NCBI GenBank assembly: GCA_028683555.1
Contig: JAQUHN010000009.1
Coordinates: 1 to 45,167 of the forward strand
Reading direction: 5' to 3'
Length of the DNA stretch: 45,167 bases
Origin: Geobacteraceae bacterium
GTDB taxonomy: Bacteria > Desulfobacterota > Desulfuromonadia > Geobacterales > Geobacteraceae
Positions 8,232 to 14,454 of the stretch are shown piece by piece. The translations under genes were made by a program, and so were the position numbers. Within the stretch, counting starts at the first letter, position 1, and the number at the start of each line of letters is the position of its first letter. The notes under the pieces are model-generated. The model was not told the origin of the DNA, did no database searches, and saw only the letters and a program-made list of their open reading frames with translations.

Positions 8232-10508
8232 TTAAATCATGCGTTTGAGCAAATTGACGGTTTGTTTAGCAGCATCTTCCGGCTTTGTCGCCTGTTTGGA
8301 GATACCGCTCACCACTTTCACGATATTGTGATCCACTTTCTTCTCTGCCCAGACTTTTGCCTTGGGCGCAGCGATATACACGGAGAATGCATTCTGGCCG
8401 GTGCCTGGTCGTTCGCCGATTATGTGGATTATGGCACGGGGCTTATTGGGATCTGCTTTTGCAAACAGAATGTCCCCGCACATATACCCGGCACGCACGC
8501 GGCCGCTGTTGATGATGATGTTTTGCTTGTCAACGGTCATGCCAGAAGCCTGAAGCTGCTTTCGCAACGCGGTGATGTAGGGCAGTGTGTGTTGCGGGTC
8601 CATGATCGAATTGGCATTCAGTCCATCGGATATGACAATCTGTACATCCGGGGTTTTACCCTGCCATGAATCGCGCAGCTTCTGAAGAGTTGCCACTGAC
8701 TGCTCATTCAGTTTTTCTCCGCTATCAGGATGTACGATATAGTTCTCACGATCCTTGGACAACGTGGCGAGCTGAACCGAATCTGGAATGCTCTTGATAA
8801 ATTCGGGAGTAAATTCCGCCCAGATGGCTTTTTTTGCATCAGCGTAGAGTTCCCGTATCCTCTTGTCCAGTTGCGGGTTCAGATCCCAAGTGTTCTTGCC
8901 GTAGCCGGAGGCCAGAGGAACCTTGTTTCCGGTCTTGAGCCAGGTAGTGTGAATTGCATCGAACATTTTTTTGCCTTCAGCCATAATTGCCTGTTGAGAG
9001 CGAGTGTCGCCCTTGGCTACGCGGAACTGATAATATACCCAGACGGGGTCGCCAAAATGTTTTGTCGGTTTGCCGTTCTTGTCGATGACCTGGATGCGTT
9101 TGAAGAATGCCCACATGGCATCGTTTACCTTGTAGCCGAATTTGTTGCGGATGCGTACGTGGTCCTGGTAACTGGTGGTCAGATAGCTGAGCATCGGGTC
9201 ATTCTTGGTGGGCAGAGCCATGAGATAGGCGGGATTTGCCGGCATGATCTGGTCTATGCACCAGTCAAGGTCGTCAAGGCTTACCGACATGTGCAGGGTT
9301 GAGCAGATATCAAGGCCGGATGTAAGCCCCTGCAGTTTGCCCATCAGGATATCTTCGAGGGTGCAGCGAACCAGCTGCTCCCTGGTCCTGAATACTTCCG
9401 GACCAATGAAACCGGCAACATCATTGAAATGAGTATACGCACCCTTTGGTTGGACCTCGTTTAGAGTCAGCTTCAAGGCGCGGGCAAATCCGTATTTGCG
9501 GGATTCCAGCACCACCATGTCAACGCCCTCAGCGCCGCCGTTGGTGAAATCAGAGCCTTGGCCGGTTTCGTAATATAACCCGTATTGCTGGCCCTTGCGG
9601 GATTTCGCATGGTCGATCATCTTCTCGACAGTAATGTCGAAGGTTTTATTTGCCACATCGGTTCCTGCCAAGCTTTGGAACATGAGGTCGACCATTTCCG
9701 GTTGTTCATTAAACAGTTCCCTTTGAACGTCGATATGGGATAACACGCACCAGGGAATAACCCCTTTTAATTTGAACGCATCGACAACACCCTTAAGGGC
9801 TCCCTCGATTTTTGCGGTGCTTTCTTTTGTCCCGTCAACAGGATTGGTACCAAGCACCAAATCGCCAACTGCGTAGGAGAATGCGCTAAATACCTGCCAC
9901 TGGATTTCTTCCGGGTCGTCAGTGGGGGAATTGGGTTGAATACGAGCGCTCAGGTAGCCTTTGGCGCCAATCTTGGTGCCGGGAAGCGGGTTGAAGATTT
10001 TCTTGTTGACGGCAATCAACTCCTGATTGCTCATGAGCTTGGGCATACAGCCAACCACCTCGCTGTTCATGCCGAACATGACCGCCTTGATTTGCGCTTC
10101 CGATTTGGTCAGAAGATAGGTTTTCATCTGTCCCATAGTCCAGTTTTTAATCTTATTATACTGGGCTGCATCAATTGACTTGGCGATGAATTTGTAGAGA
10201 TCGTCATTCAGCAAGGGGTGGTTGGTGATATCCTTGATTTTGGTATTGGCTAACAGCTTTCGGGCGTTTTCCCTGCTGGCATTGTTATCGGCACCAACGC
10301 CGATGGTCTTGTCACCTTCCTTGAAGGGATTTGCCGCGCCAATTACCTGCTGATACAGCTTCTGGTCAAAAGAACCTTTGACGCGATTGATATACGAAAA
10401 AACATCTTCTCCGGGCTTAACGTTCTTAATGGTGATCGCGCTGCTGTTGGCGCTGAAAGCTAAAACCCCGAAGAAAAGCATCATGGTAATCACGATGATA
10501 CGTTGCAT
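8232..10508 (-). CDS. eutBC: Exported ethanolamine ammonia-lyase, EutB-EutC fusion
   Basis: 758 residues. Residues 1-24 look like a Sec signal peptide (MQR, hydrophobic IIVITMMLFFGVLAF, then SANSSA before I25). Residues about 25-520 are EutB. The ethanolamine-binding residues known from E. coli EutB (Arg160, Gln162, Asn193, Glu287, Asp362) all have counterparts: R189 and Q191 in SARIQP, N222 in GTNPV, E314 in YETGQGSD, D400 in GLDICSTLHM. EutC follows from about 565 to 758, with DVQIVISDGLNANSI, the glycine-rich cobalamin-side loop GERPGTGQ and an AAKQTVNLLKRMI end. EutB and EutC are normally separate cytoplasmic or microcompartment subunits that use adenosylcobalamin to turn ethanolamine into acetaldehyde and ammonia. 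No eutA reactivase, eutE or shell gene is nearby. GGGAGGA precedes the ATG by eight bases. Identity is sure; export is predicted from the N-terminus. Confidence 0.93.
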   Translation of the reverse strand: MQRIIVITMMLFFGVLAFSANSSAITIKNVKPGEDVFSYINRVKGSFDQKLYQQVIGAANPFKEGDKTIGVGADNNASRENARKLLANTKIKDITNHPLLNDDLYKFIAKSIDAAQYNKIKNWTMGQMKTYLLTKSEAQIKAVMFGMNSEVVGCMPKLMSNQELIAVNKKIFNPLPGTKIGAKGYLSARIQPNSPTDDPEEIQWQVFSAFSYAVGDLVLGTNPVDGTKESTAKIEGALKGVVDAFKLKGVIPWCVLSHIDVQRELFNEQPEMVDLMFQSLAGTDVANKTFDITVEKMIDHAKSRKGQQYGLYYETGQGSDFTNGGAEGVDMVVLESRKYGFARALKLTLNEVQPKGAYTHFNDVAGFIGPEVFRTREQLVRCTLEDILMGKLQGLTSGLDICSTLHMSVSLDDLDWCIDQIMPANPAYLMALPTKNDPMLSYLTTSYQDHVRIRNKFGYKVNDAMWAFFKRIQVIDKNGKPTKHFGDPVWVYYQFRVAKGDTRSQQAIMAEGKKMFDAIHTTWLKTGNKVPLASGYGKNTWDLNPQLDKRIRELYADAKKAIWAEFTPEFIKSIPDSVQLATLSKDRENYIVHPDSGEKLNEQSVATLQKLRDSWQGKTPDVQIVISDGLNANSIMDPQHTLPYITALRKQLQASGMTVDKQNIIINSGRVRAGYMCGDILFAKADPNKPRAIIHIIGERPGTGQNAFSVYIAAPKAKVWAEKKVDHNIVKVVSGISKQATKPEDAAKQTVNLLKRMI

Positions 10509-10558
10509 ACTCTGGGTCCTCCCTTATCACTTGGTGTGGTACTGAACGAAGTCTCCCG

Positions 10559-11422
10559 CTATATTGCCAGGTCAAGAATGATCCCTCCATAGACGAAGTT
10601 GTCCTGGCGATGATGGAAGAGTGCTTCGCTGTTGTCCCTGATGCGTTGGGCTGCGTCGCCACTGAGCGCAAAAGAGTACTGTAGATTCGGTTTGATCGAG
10701 AGATAGTTGTTGATGGGGATCTTCAGGCCGGCCGAGATGTTGGCGTCATGGAAGTTGGAGAAGTCGGCATCCGACTTGTCGATCAAATAACTGACCCAAC
10801 CGCCGACATCCAGTGACCAATCCCGGTAAACGGCAAAGCTGTGGGACAAGGCAAGGCTGAAGTACCAGGCTTGTCCAACCTCAATTTCGTTATAGACGGT
10901 AAATGTTGGCGTAAGAAGGGTGTCAATTCCGAGGCTCAGGAAGATTTCCTGGTTTTTGGTATCCTTGATGGTGCCATCAGCTTCGCCTGCGGTTGGCTGG
11001 TAATCGTAAAGGATCCATCCCAGGGTATAGTTCAGTTTCCACGGCTCATACGAGTTGCTGTACGAAACGGTGACGTCCGTTTCCTGCAGTTTGAACTCCT
11101 TGTTTGCCGTCCCGGCAAAGCGGGTGTCCAGGTCTGCCCATAGATTTACCGCAAACCCCTTGTAGGCAATGGTCATCGTCGGAAACATGACGAAGCTGTC
11201 CCTGCTCAGTTCCAGACCACGCCAGATGTACTGGGAGTAAAACGATACGTTGAGGTCGGCGGTGAGGTCCTCGGGGATCATTTTGCCAGTGGGTTGCGGC
11301 GCCGGCGCCGGCGTGAGGCACGATGGGTCCACCCCTGTGTCCTGCGCAAAAGAAACCGTCCCCAGACCCATTCCAATAACAAAAGCCAAACTTAAAGATA
11401 ATGCCTTTAATGATGCTTTCAT
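10559..11422 (-). CDS. Outer-membrane beta-barrel protein, Gcw_chp/TorF-like
   Basis: 287 residues with a clear signal peptide (LSLAFVIGMGLGTVSFAQ). After a short Pro-rich spacer come alternating amphipathic strands, beginning with TADLNVSFYSQYIWRGLELS. That opening is typical of the small barrel family annotated Gcw_chp (TIGR02001). The chain ends in IILDLAI, a hydrophobic terminal strand, although the usual terminal aromatic is missing. GGAGGGAAAG sits directly before the ATG. It lies 50 bases before the eutBC fusion and is presumably co-transcribed with it, so it may be the pore for the amine substrate; that is inference. Family members have no firmly assigned substrate. Confidence 0.75.
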   Translation of the reverse strand: MKASLKALSLSLAFVIGMGLGTVSFAQDTGVDPSCLTPAPAPQPTGKMIPEDLTADLNVSFYSQYIWRGLELSRDSFVMFPTMTIAYKGFAVNLWADLDTRFAGTANKEFKLQETDVTVSYSNSYEPWKLNYTLGWILYDYQPTAGEADGTIKDTKNQEIFLSLGIDTLLTPTFTVYNEIEVGQAWYFSLALSHSFAVYRDWSLDVGGWVSYLIDKSDADFSNFHDANISAGLKIPINNYLSIKPNLQYSFALSGDAAQRIRDNSEALFHHRQDNFVYGGIILDLAI

Positions 11423-11584
11423 CTTTCCCTCCCGAAGTCTTTTTGGTTTGTTCGCTCCCTTGGGTGCCCCCTCCTGCCCGGTTCCAATCCAACTCAGTTG
11501 CTATTATTGCGGCAACATATGCATGTCATCTTCACGTCCTTTTCGATAATGGATGATAATTCTCTGTCTGCTCCCTTCACAGCG

Positions 11585-12688
11585 TCATTTCTTTCTCAGT
11601 TTTTTTGCCGTCTCCCACATTTCGCCAAAGGCCTTTTCGGTTTTTTCACTCATGACCTGCCAGATCGCAACGGTCTTGAAGTAGTCGTTGTTACCCACAT
11701 GAAACAGGAGTTTTTCTTCCGGGGTCACGAGGTTGCCAACATTATTGACAACCGGCGAGACACCCTGCTGCTTCACGACTGCAGCCTGGTATTTGGGCGA
11801 CAATTGCATGTTGATCCACTCTTCGCACAGTTTTTTCTTCATGCCTTTTGCTGCATGGGTAATACACCAGTAGTCGATCCATGCCGTGCCGCCTTCTTTC
11901 GGGCTGGCCAGTTTCCAGTGGCCGCCCTTCTGATTTGCCTTCACCACCGAGAATCCCCAGGTGGTAGCCAGTGACAATTTGGGGAACTCATCCGCGTTGG
12001 CTTCACCGTCCCAGAGGGTTTTCGCCCCTTTTGCCAGTGCATTCAGTTTGGGTTGGATCGTTTTGCGGTCTAGTCGGTCGATGTTGAAAAGGTCTTCGTA
12101 TTTGTAGCCGAGCGCCAGGGCGGTAATCCAGATGTTAACCTTGTGAAAGTTGTTGTTGATGGTGTATTTGCCGGCATACTGCTTTTCCCAGAAGATATTC
12201 CAGCTTTTCGGCGCTTCCTTTACGACAGCGGTGTTGTAGGCCAATCCGTAGGGGCCGCAGTTGTACGGCAGACCGTATCGCTTTCCGCCCTCCAGCAGGG
12301 ATTTGTCTGCCGAGAAGAATGGCAGCATGTGCTTTGCATTGGGAATGTTTTTCATGTCAAGGGGGGCTAGCAGAATGCTGCCTTTTTTGAAAACGTTGAA
12401 CCGGGGTGTTTTCGGCATATCCGCCGGGGGTGAAATGATATCCGCTGTGCCGTTTTTTGCGGCATTATAAAAATCCTCCTGGCCAGTTGCGTAGGAGGCT
12501 TTTATCGCCACATCAATTTTATATTTTTCTTTCACCATCTTCTTGAAGTCATCAATAATGGCCTTGTCGGCATAGCCTTCCCAACAGGTGATGCGAATGG
12601 TTTCCTGGCTGGCTGCCCGGGATGCATTGATCCCCAATAAAGCAACCGCGATGAAAATGCCGATGGACAACAGGGATACCCTTTTCAT
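11585..12688 (-). CDS. Periplasmic solute-binding protein, PotD-like (family 1)
   Basis: 367 residues from the ATG at 12688, chosen for its AGGAGA ribosome site at 12693-12698; an in-frame start at 12718 lacks one. Signal peptide SIGIFIAVALLGINASRA-A. The mature protein opens with IRITCWEGYADKAIIDDF and later has SPPADMPKTPRFNVF, YGLPYNCGPYGLAYN and GGTAWIDYWCIT. This is the layout of spermidine/putrescine-type binding proteins, with aromatic and acidic residues that cage an amine. No permease or ATPase of the Pot type is in the window, so it is an orphan here. Its position before the outer-membrane protein and the exported lyase suggests that it binds ethanolamine or another small amine; this is inference. 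Confidence 0.83.
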   Translation of the reverse strand: MKRVSLLSIGIFIAVALLGINASRAASQETIRITCWEGYADKAIIDDFKKMVKEKYKIDVAIKASYATGQEDFYNAAKNGTADIISPPADMPKTPRFNVFKKGSILLAPLDMKNIPNAKHMLPFFSADKSLLEGGKRYGLPYNCGPYGLAYNTAVVKEAPKSWNIFWEKQYAGKYTINNNFHKVNIWITALALGYKYEDLFNIDRLDRKTIQPKLNALAKGAKTLWDGEANADEFPKLSLATTWGFSVVKANQKGGHWKLASPKEGGTAWIDYWCITHAAKGMKKKLCEEWINMQLSPKYQAAVVKQQGVSPVVNNVGNLVTPEEKLLFHVGNNDYFKTVAIWQVMSEKTEKAFGEMWETAKKLRKK

Positions 12689-12749
12689 AGAATCTCCTCT
12701 CTTCCAATGGATGTTCATGGTTGTATTTCTCTAAGCTGACTTTGACCGG

Positions 12750-12878
12750 CTAACATGATGATTCATGCTGATGATATTTACCGCAGCCCTTCGGAGCGTC
12801 GGCGCGCTCCGAGGAGATTGACTTAAACTGACTCTCACCGCTCGCTAGAGGTTTTACCGGGGCGGCAGTTGCTGCCAT
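12750..12878 (-). CDS. Possible 42-residue peptide with Cys/His-rich C-terminus
   Basis: A 43-codon frame starts with ATG at 12876-12878, preceded by GAGAGAGGG at 12884-12892 with a five-base spacer, a strong ribosome site. The product begins MAATAAPVKPL, has a polar middle and ends KGCGKYHQHESSC, placing C32, H36, H38 and C42 in the last eleven residues. It has no signal peptide. It ends 61 bases before the binding-protein gene, in the same direction. The tail could bind a metal, or the peptide could be a precursor or a leader peptide. Part of the frame overlaps a hairpin (12791-12812) and one of the GAGGTTTTACC repeats, so it may instead be a structured leader. No homolog is recognised. Confidence 0.4.
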   Translation of the reverse strand: MAATAAPVKPLASGESQFKSISSERADAPKGCGKYHQHESSC

Positions 12879-13080
12879 TCACACCCTCTCTCTATGCTCG
12901 TGATGATTTCCTGGCCGCTTTTCTGGGGTGGGGTGGGTGGTATCTGCGATATAGAGCACAGATTTGGAATGTCTTGATCGATCTTGTTTTCACCCCATAG
13001 ATGCTCCTTGGCAAAAGTGATATAGACCGAAAAGGTTGGTGCGTGATTCTGGGAACTTTTTCGAAGAAAGGTATAGATTT

Positions 13081-13109
13081 TATTGTCTAATGAAATCTTG
13101 TGTTGTCAA
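13081..13109 (-). promoter_or_regulatory. Candidate sigma70 promoter for the binding-protein/eutBC cluster
   Basis: On the minus strand TTGACA (13109-13104) and ACAATA (13086-13081) are separated by 17 bases. The -35 is perfect and the -10 is moderate. Transcription from here would give a leader of roughly 195 bases to the small peptide frame and about 385 bases to the binding-protein ATG. Confidence 0.4.
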
Positions 13110-13300
13110 GAGAAATTGTGTAATGCCAGGGAACATTTCTTTTTTGAGCTTGTGGAACATTCGCATTGTTGGTCATGACTTGAACGGTACATTAGGAAAG
13201 CGTGCTAACCTTTTGTCATGAGGCAGAATCCTGCCACCTCTGTCCAGAATCAACTCGATGCCCAGGGCAATTCCGCGCATGAATTCACATTGGTGTTAAA

Positions 13301-13342
13301 GAGATTTTACCTGGGGTGTTTGAGGTTTTACCCCTGGTTGTT
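13301..13342. repeat. Tandem 21-bp imperfect direct repeat
   Basis: GAGATTTTACCTGGGG at 13301 and GAGGTTTTACCCCTGG at 13322 are spaced exactly 21 bases, two helical turns, with about 15 of 21 positions matching. A third copy of the core GAGGTTTTACC lies at 12848-12858. The spacing suits a dimer-binding operator. Repeated termini of IS21-like elements look similar, so a transposon scar is the alternative. Confidence 0.45.
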
Positions 13343-13500
13343 GGGGTGGAGGTCACGTAGTGTAGGGGAGGATGTCTAAGATGAGATGCGCCAGGGATGA
13401 TTAGTTATGTACTAAGCATTGTAGAATATGCTACGGGCTGGGGATATCAATTCAGGAAATAAAGGAAGTACTGTGCATATGAACAATATGCGTCAAAAAC

Positions 13501-13536
13501 AGAAAAAGGGGCTAGGCCTAAATGACCTAACCCCTT
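13501..13536 (-). terminator. Intrinsic terminator after tRNA-Phe
   Basis: Arms 13506-13516 (AAGGGGCTAGG) and 13526-13536 pair over 11 bp with one mismatch and a nine-base loop. On the minus strand the stem is followed by a T-rich run. It lies nine bases beyond the tRNA 3' end. Confidence 0.75.
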
Positions 13537-13545
13537 GGTTTTACA

Positions 13546-13621
<76 letters not shown>

Positions 13622-13635
13622 GAATGAGACCTCAT

Positions 13636-13664
13636 CTTATATCCGCATTTGGTGTTCCTGTCAA
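13636..13664 (-). promoter_or_regulatory. Sigma70 promoter of tRNA-Phe
   Basis: On the minus strand TTGACA (13664-13659), a 17-base spacer and TATAAG (13641-13636) form a near-consensus promoter. It ends 14 bases before the tRNA 5' end, which fits a short leader. It lies between the EF-P paralog stop and the tRNA. Confidence 0.85.
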
Positions 13665-13678
13665 CAAATTTTTCTTGC

Positions 13679-14242
13679 TTATGCCCGGGAAATGAATCGG
13701 CCGTCCCGGGTGTCCACCTTGATCTTTTCGCCGCTTTCCAGGTAGGGCGGGACCTGGAGCCGCAGTCCTGTTTCCAGGATGGCCTCTTTGGTCTGAGCCG
13801 TGGCGGTGGCATTTTTCAGGGCGGGCGCCGTTTCCGTGACATGCAGTTCCACTACCATGGGGAGGTCCACATTGACCAAACGGCCCTCGAACAGTCCGAG
13901 GATCACCTCGGCTCCTTCCAGGAGGTACGGGGCCAGGGAGGCAAAATCGTCTTCGTTTACTTCGAACTGTTCGTAGTTTTCCAGGTCCATGAAGATGCCG
14001 TTGCTGCCGTCGGCATAGAGGAATTGGCCCTTGTGGCGCTCGAAGTCGGCTTCGTCAAGCTTGTCACCGGAGCGGAAGGTCTTTTCCAGCACCTGGGAGG
14101 TGAGCAGATTGCGGTACTTGGTCTTGACCATGGTATTCGCGCCCCGGGCGGACGGCGACTGGAAGGTTACATCGATAATAACGCAGGGGGCGCCGTCAAT
14201 CTGGATGACCAGCCCCTTTTTGAATTCTGATGTTGTAATCAT
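13679..14242 (-). CDS. yeiP: EF-P paralog of the EfpL/YeiP type
   Basis: 187 residues, three-domain EF-P fold. The tip loop of domain I reads FQSPSARGAN, with R33 where E. coli YeiP (EfpL) has QSPTARGA and R33. Classical EF-P has a modified Lys34 in PGKGQ instead. The domain III ending (LQVPPYLESGEKIKVDTRDGRFISRA) also matches YeiP. These factors bind the ribosome E site and relieve stalling at proline-rich and other difficult motifs; the EfpL form needs no lysylation of the tip. GAGGATCC precedes the ATG. A separate canonical EF-P is expected elsewhere in the genome. General annotation may simply say elongation factor P. Confidence 0.9.
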   Translation of the reverse strand: MITTSEFKKGLVIQIDGAPCVIIDVTFQSPSARGANTMVKTKYRNLLTSQVLEKTFRSGDKLDEADFERHKGQFLYADGSNGIFMDLENYEQFEVNEDDFASLAPYLLEGAEVILGLFEGRLVNVDLPMVVELHVTETAPALKNATATAQTKEAILETGLRLQVPPYLESGEKIKVDTRDGRFISRA

Positions 14243-14454
14243 GGTGCGGATCCTCGTTAGGGAATATTTTCTGTTGTTCTTATCACAGGTCGGGGCAAAA
14301 ACTCAACCTTTCCGCGGGGGCGGGAGAGGGAATGCACGGCCCGGTTGATGTCGGGGGAATGCTGAAGTAAAGTATAAAATAGTTCCGATCCGGAAACGGT
14401 CCTTTTTCGCAATTATTCAAACTTGGCTCGGGTGAGTCGAACCGGAGGATAATC

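Larger units (their letters stand above)
12879..13500. other. Long intergenic region upstream of the exported-lyase cluster
   Basis: About 620 bases with no convincing gene. It holds a candidate minus-strand promoter (13081-13109), two tandem GAG(A/G)TTTTACC repeats (13301-13342) and several GTCATGA words near 13170 and 13216. I searched by eye for a cobalamin riboswitch B12 box, a c-di-GMP GEMM core and a sigma54 site on the minus strand and saw none. A plus-strand frame at 13036-13221 has no ribosome site and biased composition and is not called. The tandem repeats may be remnants of an insertion-sequence end. Confidence 0.5.

Noticed and set aside
12791-12812. Hairpin TCGGAGCG/CGCTCCGA as a terminator
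   Set aside because: There is no T tract on either strand, and it lies inside the candidate 42-residue frame.
12689-13080. Possible cobalamin riboswitch in the leader of the lyase cluster
   Set aside because: Expected from the biology, but I could not find the B12 box or the characteristic core on the minus strand. A covariance-model search (Rfam cobalamin) would decide.
13036-13221. Plus-strand frame of 61 codons
   Set aside because: Non-ATG start, no ribosome site, odd composition, and it opposes the candidate promoter.
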